From Hymenobacter sediminis (GTDB lineage: Bacteria > Bacteroidota > Bacteroidia > Cytophagales > Hymenobacteraceae): DNA of 64,000 nucleotides. The DNA is taken from assembly GCF_003231285.1 (NCBI RefSeq), contig NZ_QKNS01000008.1, positions 124,001 through 188,000 of the forward strand. Reading direction: 5' to 3'. Under the pieces are notes generated by a model. That model worked only from the letters and a program-made list of their open reading frames with translations, had not been told where the DNA came from and ran no database searches. The first letter of the stretch is position 1, and each line of letters begins with the position of its first letter. A program made the position numbers and the translations under genes. Shown here piece after piece: positions 24,310 through 32,918 of this stretch.

Positions 24310-26646
24310 TTACCGCTGAGAAACCGTCACTACCTTCTTCGCTACCTTATCTCCAGTTTCCAGGCCTTTTTTGGCGGCTTTAGTGTCGGTGTTGCGTAGG
24401 CTCACAGCTTTGCTGCGGCTGCCGGTCACGCGCAGGAGCAGGTCGGCGCCGGGGGCGTAGCGAATGTTGTCGAGGCTGATGTTGCGGCTGTTCTGCACCT
24501 CCATTACCGGGTTGGTTTGCTTGGAGAGCAGGGTCACGTTTTTCAGGCGGATGCCATCGGCTTCCTGGCACACCAGGCCCTTGTTGCTTTCCAGTACCGC
24601 GTTTTCAATGTCCACGTCCTGAATGGCCATTTCCGGCAGACCGCGTACCAGAATTCCGGTGTTGGCGCCTTTGCACGTCACGTTTTTGATGCGGAAGCTC
24701 TTGAACTGTGGGGTGCCTTCGTTCAGGGGCTCGGCCTTGATTTCGGGAATGCCAAAGGCCTCGCCGTTTACCTGCACGGGGTCTTTGGCGGCGTAGTACA
24801 TATCGAACAGGATGGCCTCGCCGGCAATGTCGGTCATGTCCACACCGTCCACGAAGATGTTTTCCACTACCCCGCCGCGGCCCCGGGTAGTCTTGAAGCG
24901 CAGGCCTACATCCGTACCCATGAAGGTGCAGTTGCTCACGTAGAGGTTGCGCGCGCCCCCCGACATTTCCGAGCCAATTACAAAGCCGCCGTGGGCGTGG
25001 TACACTTTCGTGTCGCGGATGATGAAATTCTCGGTGGGCACACCGCGCTTGCGGCCTTCCTCGTCGCGGCCCGACTTGATGCAGATGCCGTCGTCGCCCA
25101 CGTCGAAAATGCAGCCTTCTACCAAGCCGTTGCGGCACGATTCCAGGTCCAGGGCGTCGGTATTCTGGCCGTACCAGGGGTTTTTGGCCGTCACGTTGCG
25201 CAGGGTGATGTTGTCGCAAAGCAAGGGGTGAATGGTCCAGGCCGGGGAGTTCTGAATGGTGAAGCCTTCCAGCAGAATCTGCTTGCAGCGCTGCAGGCTG
25301 AGCATGTTGGGCCGCAGAAAATCCTTGAACTCCTGATACTTGCTGTAGTCGGGCTGCTGGCCGGCCGGAATGGTCCAGGGCTTGTTGAGGGTGGAGCCTT
25401 TCAGGGAGCTGGCCGAGGGGTACCAGGTGGTGCCCTTCTCATCTACTACCCCACCCGACTTCACCAAGCGCTGCCACTGGCCGGCGTTCAGCTTCTCCTT
25501 TTTCACCATGCGCCACGCGTCGCCGGCCCCATCGAAGGTGCCTTGGCCGGTAATGGCAATATTCTCAAGGTCGTAGCCCGAAATGGGGGACTGGTTGCGC
25601 ACGGCATCCTCGCCTTCCCAATTGGTTTTGATGAGCTGGTAGTCGGAGAGCTTGTTGCTGAACTGTACCAGGGCGCCTTTGGCCACGTGCAGGTTCACGT
25701 TGCTTTTCAGCTGAATCGGGCCAGTTAGCCAGAGGCCGCGTGGTACCAGCACCACTCCACCCTGCTTGCTGCAGTCGTCAATGGCTTTGCGGAAGGCTTC
25801 CGTGTTTAGGGTCTGCCCATCGGCCACGGCCCCGTACTTCACAATGTTGAAGGTGTCTTTACGGAAGGTGGGCTGCAGCACCACGGGTAGGTCGAAGGCA
25901 TACTTGCCGTTGAACGCCAAGGGCTGCAGATGACTGGCAATGCCCAGATTCATCTTCTTCACATCCTGAGCTACCAGCTGGGCCACGCGCTCGGCTCCGT
26001 AGGCCGAGAAGTGGGTGTTGTCGAGCTTGGTGTTGTTGGCGCCGTTTTGGTAGCTCCAGAACAGGGGTTTGCTACCCGCGTCACCGAGCTGGGAGTACAT
26101 CGCCCAGCTGGTTTCGTGCAGGTCGATTACCGGCACCTTATGGGCTTTGGCTACTTCCTTTACTACCCCGGGGTAGTCACCGTGGTCGTCATTGCGCTTG
26201 CCTTGCTCATCGAAGTAGCGGCGGCCGACGGGCGTGAGCAGCACCGGGTTAGCGCCCTTGGCGCGGGCTTCCTGCACGTAGCGGGTCAGGTTTTGGCGGT
26301 AGGCGGTTTTGGGCGCGGCGTAGCGGGCGGTGTCCTCCTGCTTGCTGTCGTTGTGGCCGAACTGAATGAATACCCAGTCGCCGGGCTTCACTTGCTCCAG
26401 CACTTTGGCCCAGCGGCCCTCGTGGCGGAAGTTGCGGGTGCTGCGGCCGTTCATGGCGTGGTTCTGAATGGTCACGCCCTCATCAAAGTACTGCTTGAAG
26501 TACATGCCCCAGCCGCGCTCGGCTTTGTCCAGGGGCTTGTCGGACATGGTGGAGTCGCCGACCAGGAAAATGGTGGTTTTCTTGTCCGCGGCGGGCCGGA
26601 AAGCTAGCAGCAGGACGGCAAGAAACAGAACGGTGAGTTGTTTCAT
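24310..26646 (-). CDS. Fused rhamnogalacturonan acetylesterase (CE12) - polygalacturonase (GH28)
   Basis: A 778-residue secreted protein with two catalytic domains. Residues 1-20 are a signal peptide. About 22-235 form an SGNH esterase of CE12 type: VGDST with Ser32, NGRST, FGHND (97-100) and the Asp209/His212 pair in LDNTHFSAYG. About 260-760 form a GH28 right-handed helix: FNIVKYGAVADG, NTDALDLESC (495-504), GDDGICIKSG (Asp518/519), HAHGG (His552) and RFKTT (583-587), all the expected catalytic and binding motifs. One protein could thus deacetylate and hydrolyse galacturonan or rhamnogalacturonan. Its start lies 57 bp after susD2 with a hairpin terminator between. Confidence 0.92.
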   Translation of the reverse strand: MKQLTVLFLAVLLLAFRPAADKKTTIFLVGDSTMSDKPLDKAERGWGMYFKQYFDEGVTIQNHAMNGRSTRNFRHEGRWAKVLEQVKPGDWVFIQFGHNDSKQEDTARYAAPKTAYRQNLTRYVQEARAKGANPVLLTPVGRRYFDEQGKRNDDHGDYPGVVKEVAKAHKVPVIDLHETSWAMYSQLGDAGSKPLFWSYQNGANNTKLDNTHFSAYGAERVAQLVAQDVKKMNLGIASHLQPLAFNGKYAFDLPVVLQPTFRKDTFNIVKYGAVADGQTLNTEAFRKAIDDCSKQGGVVLVPRGLWLTGPIQLKSNVNLHVAKGALVQFSNKLSDYQLIKTNWEGEDAVRNQSPISGYDLENIAITGQGTFDGAGDAWRMVKKEKLNAGQWQRLVKSGGVVDEKGTTWYPSASSLKGSTLNKPWTIPAGQQPDYSKYQEFKDFLRPNMLSLQRCKQILLEGFTIQNSPAWTIHPLLCDNITLRNVTAKNPWYGQNTDALDLESCRNGLVEGCIFDVGDDGICIKSGRDEEGRKRGVPTENFIIRDTKVYHAHGGFVIGSEMSGGARNLYVSNCTFMGTDVGLRFKTTRGRGGVVENIFVDGVDMTDIAGEAILFDMYYAAKDPVQVNGEAFGIPEIKAEPLNEGTPQFKSFRIKNVTCKGANTGILVRGLPEMAIQDVDIENAVLESNKGLVCQEADGIRLKNVTLLSKQTNPVMEVQNSRNISLDNIRYAPGADLLLRVTGSRSKAVSLRNTDTKAAKKGLETGDKVAKKVVTVSQR

Positions 26647-26651
26647 AGAAG

Positions 26652-26693
26652 TAAAAAAGCCTGGTCAGACCAACGTTTGTCGGCCCGACCAGG
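26652..26693 (-). terminator. Intrinsic terminator or attenuator between susD2 and the CE12-GH28 gene
   Basis: On the minus strand CCTGGTCGGGCC pairs with GGTCTGACCAGG (one mismatch) around a 10-base loop, followed directly by CTTTTTTAC. Stem and T-run are those of a factor-independent terminator. The T-run ends only five bases before the ATG of the next gene on the same strand, so partial read-through is needed unless that gene has its own promoter. It would leave the susC2-susD2 message more abundant than the enzyme message. Confidence 0.8.
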
Positions 26694-26703
26694 GTAGGAA
26701 ATG

Positions 26704-28359
26704 TTATCTGTAACCGGGGTTCTGGGTGAAGTCGCCCTTGTTGGAAACGGCGTCGAGCTGACGCTGCGGAATGGGCCGCACCAGGTGAAACTCCTGAATG
26801 CTGGCCCCCGCATCGGGGTTGTACTTCTTCACGCGCTCCAGCAGCTTGCCGGTGCGCTTGAGGTCAAACCAGCGCAGCTGCTCGCCGCCCAGCTCCCTAC
26901 CCCGCTCATCCAGGATAAAGTCCAGGGTGACGTCGGCGGGCTTGATGAGCATGTCGGCTTCCTTGCCGGGTAGGGCGGCGCGGCGGCGCACCACGTTAAT
27001 CAGGTCGGCGGCTTTGGTGGCGTTGCCGGCCTTGAACTCGGCCTCGGCGGCCGTCAGGTACACATCGGCCAGGCGAATTACGTAGGCGTCGCGGGCACTT
27101 TGCTCCTCGGCAATGGTAGGGCGCGTGGGGTCCATGAATTTCTTCATGGTCATGTAGTGGATTCGGTCCCCGCTGATGGTGCCGTTGGGGCGGTACACGG
27201 CGCTTTGGTCCCAGATGCGGTACTTCTTCTGGGCCTTGGTAGCCTCCGGAATGATGTACTTGCTGGCTACCACCGCCGTGTCGCCGACGGCAATGCCGGT
27301 TACGGCCCGGTTGGCCAGCCACACCGTCTGGAAGGTAGCAGCGTAGCGCGAGTCTATCTTCTCGTTGAACAGGTTCAGGTAGAAGAGCGAGGGCATGAAA
27401 CGGTTGAACGGCCGGCCGTAGGCAATGTCGCGGATGACGCCGGGCTGGTCGTCGTACTTCATCAGGAACAGCAGGTGGCCGTTGTTGCCGCCACGGGGGT
27501 GGCCGTCGGGGTAGAGCGTGGCGTCTACCCTATCGTTCAGGCTCAGGTCCTTGGAGTAGTTCACGGCCCAGAGAATTTCCTTGTTCTCCAGGTTGGTCAT
27601 CGACCACAAATCGGCAAAGCGGGGCTGCAGGGCGTAGCCGTAGCTGCTGATGACTTTTTGGGCCAGGTCGGCGGCCTGCCGGTCCTGGCCGCGGGTCAGG
27701 TATATCTTGGCCAGGAAGGCTTCGGCGGCGGGCTTGGTCACGCGGCCATAATCCACGGTAGTGGTGGGCAGATTAGTCACCGCCACGTTCAGATCCTCGA
27801 AAATCTGCTTGTAAAAGGTTTCGACGGGGGTGCGGTTGGCGGTGTTGGCAATGGACGTCACTTCCTCGGTAGTGAAGTGCACCCCGCCCCAGGTTTCTAC
27901 AATCTGCCAGTAGTAGAAGGCCCGTAGGAAGCGCAGCTCCCCCTCCCGGGTTTTCTTCAGCGCATCCGACATGCCCGAGTTGCCGATGCGCGCAATGCCT
28001 GCGTTGCACACGTTTACGGCGGCGTAGAGGCGGTTCCAGAGATCGGTGAGGGCGGCCGAGCTGCCTTGCAGGGTGGTGTACTCGGTCAGGTCGGGGTTTA
28101 CGTCGCCAGCTCCGCGCTGCCAGAGGTCGGTGCCCATTTCCGAGATGCTATAGCCGTTTTCCTTGCCGTACCACCAGCGGTTGTAGGAGTAGGCGGCGTT
28201 TACCAGCGTCTCGAAGCCGGCGGGCGTGGTGTACACGGCATCGGCCGTGAGGCCGGAGGGGTTATATTCTTCCAGCTGCTTTTCGCAGGCGGGCAGGGCA
28301 AGGCTTGCTACCCCGGCGGCCAGCAGCAACTTCAGCGTATGATTCGTGGGGAATTTCAT
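26704..28359 (-). CDS. SusD/RagB-like outer-membrane glycan-binding lipoprotein 2
   Basis: A 551-residue SusD homologue with lipoprotein signal ending SLALPAC. EKQLEEYNPSGLTADAVYTT follows the Cys, as is common in this subgroup. FLRAFYYWQIVETWGGVHFT is the conserved tetratricopeptide-like segment, and the C-terminus has LILDERGRELGGEQLRWFDL-type residues and RPIPQRQLDA. It differs clearly from the first SusD (12047-13897) in length and sequence, so the two pairs probably bind different pectin fragments. It lies 33 bp after susC2 and just upstream of the CE12-GH28 gene. Confidence 0.95.
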   Translation of the reverse strand: MKFPTNHTLKLLLAAGVASLALPACEKQLEEYNPSGLTADAVYTTPAGFETLVNAAYSYNRWWYGKENGYSISEMGTDLWQRGAGDVNPDLTEYTTLQGSSAALTDLWNRLYAAVNVCNAGIARIGNSGMSDALKKTREGELRFLRAFYYWQIVETWGGVHFTTEEVTSIANTANRTPVETFYKQIFEDLNVAVTNLPTTTVDYGRVTKPAAEAFLAKIYLTRGQDRQAADLAQKVISSYGYALQPRFADLWSMTNLENKEILWAVNYSKDLSLNDRVDATLYPDGHPRGGNNGHLLFLMKYDDQPGVIRDIAYGRPFNRFMPSLFYLNLFNEKIDSRYAATFQTVWLANRAVTGIAVGDTAVVASKYIIPEATKAQKKYRIWDQSAVYRPNGTISGDRIHYMTMKKFMDPTRPTIAEEQSARDAYVIRLADVYLTAAEAEFKAGNATKAADLINVVRRRAALPGKEADMLIKPADVTLDFILDERGRELGGEQLRWFDLKRTGKLLERVKKYNPDAGASIQEFHLVRPIPQRQLDAVSNKGDFTQNPGYR

Positions 28360-28392
28360 CGTTCTGATTAGGCTAAAACTACCGCTACTCGC

Positions 28393-31359
28393 TTAAAAAC
28401 CCAGGTTGATACCAGCAGTGAGCACCCGCGGAATGGGCGTGGTGATGGCGCCGCCCCGCTCGGGGTCGTAGTTGTCGATGTGGCTCCAGGTGTAGAGGTT
28501 TTTGCCCTGCACGTACACCCGCAGCGTCGACATATGCAGGCGCGAGGCCAGGCCCGCCGGGAACGTGTAGCCCAGGGTAGCGGCCCGCAACTTGGCATAA
28601 GAGCCGTCTTCGTAGAGCAGCGTGGTGCCGTAGAGGGCGTTTTGCAGGGTGCTCTTCGAAAGGCTGGCGTCGGGGCGGGGGTAGTCGTTGGAGGGGTTTT
28701 CGGGCGTCCAGTAATTCTGGCGCGAGCTGTTCTCGATGCCCTGGGGGTCAAAGAAGCCGTTGTACTCGTAGTTGAGCATCTGCCCGATGCGGGCGAAGAG
28801 CTGCACCGACAAATCGAAGCCTTTGTAGCTGACATCGGTGTTGAAGGAGCCGCTCCACTTGGGCACCGTAGAGCCCAGCACTTTCCGGTCCCCGGCCGCT
28901 GTGATGGTGTTGCTGCCATCCAGGTCCCGCACTTTAATCTGGCCCGGCTTTTGGTCGTAGGCTTTGGCGGCATCGGCTTCATTGGTTTGCCAGATGCCAA
29001 TCTTCTCGTAGTCGTAGAATACGTTCACCGGCGAGCCGATAAACCAGCGGTTCGTCACGTCGTTACCCGACACAGTAAGGGCCGTAATTTCCTCCTTGTT
29101 TTTGAACCAGGTCAGGCCGGCGTTCCAGCGGAAGTCGTTCTTCTCTAGCACCAGCGCGTTCAGCCCTACCTCAATGCCACGGTTGCGGGTCTTGCCGGCG
29201 TTTTCAGTTACCACCTGGTAGCCGGAGGTAGCGGGCAGCACGCGGTTCAGCAGCAAGTCGCTGGTGCGGGTATCGTACACGTCCACGGTGCCCGTGAAGC
29301 GGTTGTTCAGCAGAGCGAAATCAAGCCCGAAGTTCAGGGTGTTCGACAGCTCCCAGCCCAGGGCCCTGTTGCCGATGCGGTTGGCAAACGTGTAGGCGGG
29401 GGCCGACGACTCGCCGAAGGCAAACGGGATGCGCACTAGCAAGGACTGCGTGGAATACGCCGGAATATCGTAGTTGCCGGCCCGGCCGTAGCTAGCCCGC
29501 AGCTTCAGATCCGTAATCGGCGTGAGGTCCTTCATGAAGTCTTCCTCGATGATGCGCCAAGCCACGGCGGCCGAGGGGAAAAAGGCCCATTTGTTGCCCG
29601 GGGCCAGCACCGAGGAGCCGTCGGAGCGGCCGGTCAGCGTGAGCAGGTAGCGGCTTTTAAAGTTGTACTGCACCCGGCCCGTGAACGAAATCAGCTTGCT
29701 GTTCACGTAGCCGCTGTTGATGCCCACCTGCTGGTTGGCGTTAGCCAGGGCGTAGAAGCCCTGGTAGTCCAGCAGCTGGTTGCGGCCCTGGGCGTTGGAG
29801 TTTTCGGTGTTGAAGGTCAGCAGCGAGGTAACGCCCGTGGCCGTAATGGCGTGGTTGCCGAATGTCTTGTTGTAGTTCAGGATATTCTCCCAGCTCCAGT
29901 TGGTGATAAACTCCGTCCCGTACGCCGACTGCGCCACCGACCCGTTGCGGTCCAGGGTGTTCGAGCCCTGGTAAATACCGGTGCGGGCACTGGATAAGGT
30001 AAGGCCGAGGTTGGAGCGCAAGTTCAGGCTGGGCAGAATCTGGTAGCTAGCATAGCCCGTAACAAAGGTGCGCGTGGTGCGCACGTTGTTCTGGTAATTG
30101 CCTTCTTGCTCGTCAATCAGGGGGTTGATGAAGTTGCCGGCGTTGGGAAAAACCGACAGTTGCCCATTCTCGTCGTAAGGTGTGAGCAAGGGGTTAATTT
30201 TGTTGGCTTGGTTGGTCGGGTCGCGGCGGCGGTCCTGGTTGAAGTAGGTGAGCTGGCTCTGCAGGCCTACCCGCACTTTGTTGTTGATTTCCTGATCAAG
30301 GTTCAAGCGGATGGAGTACCGGTTCAAATCGTCCATCCGGAACAGGCCCTGCTCGTTGAAGTAGTCGAAGGAGGTGTAGAACTTGGTCTTATCCGAGCCG
30401 CCCGAGAGGCCAATCTGGTGTTCCTGCTGCACGCCCTGGCGCAGCAGCATATCCATCCAGTTGGTGCCCACGCCGTTGGCAATGTTCTGAATTTCCAGGG
30501 GCGTGAAAATCTTCGGGTCGTCGGCGGGGCCGGTCCAGGTGCCGGTGGTGCGATTGGCTTCACGCTTCTGAGCCACGTAGGCGGCCGCGTCATTTACGCG
30601 GGGGTAGTACACGGCATCGGTAATGCCGTAATAAGAGTTGATGGTCACCCGGGGCTGCCCGGCCGCCCCCTTCTTCGTCGTAACGATGATTACCCCGTTG
30701 GCACCCCTTGAGCCGTAGATGGCCGTGGAGGCCGCATCCTTGAGCACCTCCATGCTCTGGATGTCGTTGGGGTTGATGTCCTGAATGGAGTTGTACTGCA
30801 CCCCATCCACAATGAACAGGGGGCCGTTTTGGGCCGTGATGGAGCGGTTACCGCGCACGGCAATGTTCACGCCCGAGCCCGCCGAGCCGCTGCTGCGGGT
30901 AATATCCACGCCCGGCAAACGGCCCTGCAGGGTTTCCATCACGTTGGCCGAAGGCACTTTCTTCAGGTCCTCTTCCTTCACCGACACAATGGAGCCAGTC
31001 ACGTCGCTCTTCTTCACTTGCCCGTAGCCGATGACCACCACCTCGTCCAGCGCCTTCTCATCCGACTTCAGCGACACCTTTAGCTGGGTTTGTGAGCCGA
31101 CACTTACCGTTTGGGGCAGGTAGCCGATGTAGCTGAACGTGAGAGCTACATCCCCACCTTCCGTAACGCTCAGGGAGAACTTGCCGTCGCCGTCCGTGGT
31201 AGCGCCAATGGTGGTATTTTTCACTACCACCGTCACCCCGGGCAAGGCCTCACCCGTGGTACCATCGAGCACTCGTCCCTGAAGCTGGCGGGTTTGCTGC
31301 GCCTGGGCAGCCACCGTTGTACCCAGCACCAGGGCACTTACTAGTAAAGCGTTTCTCAT
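28393..31359 (-). CDS. SusC/RagA-like TonB-dependent oligosaccharide transporter 2
   Basis: A 988-residue TonB-dependent transporter starting MRNALLVSALVLGTTVAAQA. The carboxypeptidase-regulatory-like domain has LQGRVLDGTTGEALPGVTVV; LDEVVVIGYGQVKKSDVTGS leads to the plug with GPLFIVDGVQYNSIQDINP and MEVLKDAASTAIYGSRGANG. The C-terminus is a barrel ending LTAGINLGF. An upstream extension of 27 codons lacks signal-peptide character and is not used. It is the first gene of the second set, and the operator-like site at 31468-31498 lies about 110 bp upstream. Confidence 0.95.
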   Translation of the reverse strand: MRNALLVSALVLGTTVAAQAQQTRQLQGRVLDGTTGEALPGVTVVVKNTTIGATTDGDGKFSLSVTEGGDVALTFSYIGYLPQTVSVGSQTQLKVSLKSDEKALDEVVVIGYGQVKKSDVTGSIVSVKEEDLKKVPSANVMETLQGRLPGVDITRSSGSAGSGVNIAVRGNRSITAQNGPLFIVDGVQYNSIQDINPNDIQSMEVLKDAASTAIYGSRGANGVIIVTTKKGAAGQPRVTINSYYGITDAVYYPRVNDAAAYVAQKREANRTTGTWTGPADDPKIFTPLEIQNIANGVGTNWMDMLLRQGVQQEHQIGLSGGSDKTKFYTSFDYFNEQGLFRMDDLNRYSIRLNLDQEINNKVRVGLQSQLTYFNQDRRRDPTNQANKINPLLTPYDENGQLSVFPNAGNFINPLIDEQEGNYQNNVRTTRTFVTGYASYQILPSLNLRSNLGLTLSSARTGIYQGSNTLDRNGSVAQSAYGTEFITNWSWENILNYNKTFGNHAITATGVTSLLTFNTENSNAQGRNQLLDYQGFYALANANQQVGINSGYVNSKLISFTGRVQYNFKSRYLLTLTGRSDGSSVLAPGNKWAFFPSAAVAWRIIEEDFMKDLTPITDLKLRASYGRAGNYDIPAYSTQSLLVRIPFAFGESSAPAYTFANRIGNRALGWELSNTLNFGLDFALLNNRFTGTVDVYDTRTSDLLLNRVLPATSGYQVVTENAGKTRNRGIEVGLNALVLEKNDFRWNAGLTWFKNKEEITALTVSGNDVTNRWFIGSPVNVFYDYEKIGIWQTNEADAAKAYDQKPGQIKVRDLDGSNTITAAGDRKVLGSTVPKWSGSFNTDVSYKGFDLSVQLFARIGQMLNYEYNGFFDPQGIENSSRQNYWTPENPSNDYPRPDASLSKSTLQNALYGTTLLYEDGSYAKLRAATLGYTFPAGLASRLHMSTLRVYVQGKNLYTWSHIDNYDPERGGAITTPIPRVLTAGINLGF

Positions 31360-31467
31360 GGTGGGGAATTTTGATTGGTCGAAGAAAGAGCAGCCGGGCG
31401 CACCGAAGTAAGCCCTCACTAATGTTAGGCGAATACCCACCGCATTCTACCTAGCAAGGCCCTGATT

Positions 31468-31498
31468 ATTTGCGCAATCGTTGTCGGGAACGTTGCCA
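31468..31498. promoter_or_regulatory. Putative LacI-family operator, copy 2
   Basis: The site reads ATTTGCGCAATCGTTG followed by TCGGGAACGTTGCCA. It differs from the copy at 19045-19075 at only two positions. Flanking sequence is not conserved, which argues for selection on the site itself. It precedes susC2 by about 110 bp and is about 120 bp from the end of the DUF2905 gene on its other side. It probably places susC2, susD2 and the downstream hydrolases under the same regulator as kduD. Confidence 0.75.
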
Positions 31499-31620
31499 AT
31501 GCCGCCCAACAGGCTTCTTCGCACTCTCTTCAACCCAACTTCCCTACCCCTGCAGCCCACCCCAACCTGAACGGCCAACTCCTGCCGAGGCTGCTAATAA
31601 TTGCACTTACCGAGTATACA

Positions 31621-31848
31621 CTAGCTCAACCGCCGCACTAGCCACATGATCAGGCTCAGCAGCAAGCTCACCAGCAGCATGGACACAATAGGTGCGTAAA
31701 ACCGGAACCCCGGCCGCTCCCCCCGAATGTCGCCCGGCAGCCGCCCGAACCAGCCGAGCAGACTACCCCCACCCAGCCACACAAACGCCCCGAGGGCCAC
31801 CAACATAAGGCCGAGGATGACTAGAGTTTTACCAAGTTGGGGAGTCAT
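31621..31848 (-). CDS. DUF2905 small membrane protein
   Basis: A 75-residue protein with two membrane segments: LVILGLMLVALGAFVWLGG and a C-terminal APIVSMLLVSLLLSLIMWLV. Between them, FGRLPGDIRGERPGFRFYAP matches the conserved central LPGDI motif of DUF2905. Function is unknown for the family. The start codon overlaps the stop of the DUF6438 gene (ATGA), so the two are probably translated from one message with topB. Confidence 0.85.
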   Translation of the reverse strand: MTPQLGKTLVILGLMLVALGAFVWLGGGSLLGWFGRLPGDIRGERPGFRFYAPIVSMLLVSLLLSLIMWLVRRLS

Positions 31849-32918
31849 CGAACAGGGACGTCATATGGGTGTTCAACGGAATACCAGCGCTGATGAGTAC
31901 GGAGGTAGGCTATCAGTTCGTAAAGCCTACTTATTCCCCAGGTTGCCCGTTCGCCATAATCCTTAACACGTACAATCTTGCCGTTGCCATATTCAGCCGT
32001 TAGCCATGCCGTACCTGCATCCGTCCAGTTCACTGCGTAGGATTTAGCTAACTTATCGGGCTTTATGTATTGAAAGAGTTGCTGCAACTGCTCGAACTGT
32101 GCGCTGTCTAACTCACTCTGGAATTTACCTCGCTCCCCGTTAAATAAATAATACTCACTACCACTGGTATATCCCACCTGATATTCCAGCTTACGATCGG
32201 CGTGTACAGTAACAGTAAAGCTAGCGCAACAGTCAAACCCAAAACTTACTTCTAGGCGGCTGAAACGTGGGGCAGCAGGAGAAGTATTATATTCCACCAA
32301 GTCGCCGAAACGATGCACCAGAGTATCCATTTGTAGTACTGGTGGTGAAGAAAAGCCGTCTGATTGCGGTGGTGTGACGTGGTGCACAAATATTAAGGCG
32401 GGCCGTCCATCTAGCTGCGTTACGGACACTATTTCGCAGGGCCCTGCTCCCCGCCCCTGCAAGTACTCAGTTCGGATGCCGTCATTCGCTCCATAGTCAT
32501 AGAAGATATAGGGCTCATGCGAGAACCGTCCGAAAGATTTTCTCAGTCGAAAAGCTATCAAATCACTTCGACCATTCCCATCTAAATCAACAACTGACCA
32601 GGACTTTACGGGCAAAGCAGCGCAGTATTGCTGACAGTCAGCACTATAGTTTATCAACGCGGTATCCAACTGAAAAGCCGGGTAGAAATAACTGTGTTTT
32701 CGCCACACAGCGTGTTTTCTAACCCATTGTTCTACATCAGCATTAGTGCGTAGTGAATCAATGCTGTTAGGGATGCGCGCAACAACTATACGCGAAGTTA
32801 AAGCTGTAACGGCAGCTGAGCGGCTCATTCTCGACGGTTGCGCTGTAGCACTATAACTCAGCAATAGCAGCCATGCTACTAGCTGCACCAGCAACCCGCT
32901 CAATTGCCATCTGCCCAT
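31845..32918 (-). CDS. Secreted DUF6438-domain protein
   Basis: About 357 residues with an N-terminal signal peptide (LLVQLVAWLLLLSYSATAQ). The middle has VVDLDGNGRSDLIAFRL, which looks like a single FG-GAP-type calcium-binding repeat. The last 130 residues fit DUF6438: VSFGFDCCASFTVTVHADRK, a Tyr/Gly-rich strand, then WTDAGTAWLTAEYGNGKIVR and a C-terminal helix. No enzymatic motif is apparent. The ATG overlaps the topB stop by one base (TGATG), and a GTG one codon earlier is possible. Its tie to topoisomerase III appears to be transcriptional only; the protein is probably periplasmic. Confidence 0.75.
   Translation of the reverse strand: MGRWQLSGLLVQLVAWLLLLSYSATAQPSRMSRSAAVTALTSRIVVARIPNSIDSLRTNADVEQWVRKHAVWRKHSYFYPAFQLDTALINYSADCQQYCAALPVKSWSVVDLDGNGRSDLIAFRLRKSFGRFSHEPYIFYDYGANDGIRTEYLQGRGAGPCEIVSVTQLDGRPALIFVHHVTPPQSDGFSSPPVLQMDTLVHRFGDLVEYNTSPAAPRFSRLEVSFGFDCCASFTVTVHADRKLEYQVGYTSGSEYYLFNGERGKFQSELDSAQFEQLQQLFQYIKPDKLAKSYAVNWTDAGTAWLTAEYGNGKIVRVKDYGERATWGISRLYELIAYLRTHQRWYSVEHPYDVPVR

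Noticed and set aside
24517..25728. 403-codon plus-strand frame opposite the CE12-GH28 gene
   Set aside because: Mirror of conserved GH28 motifs; composition is that of a shadow frame.
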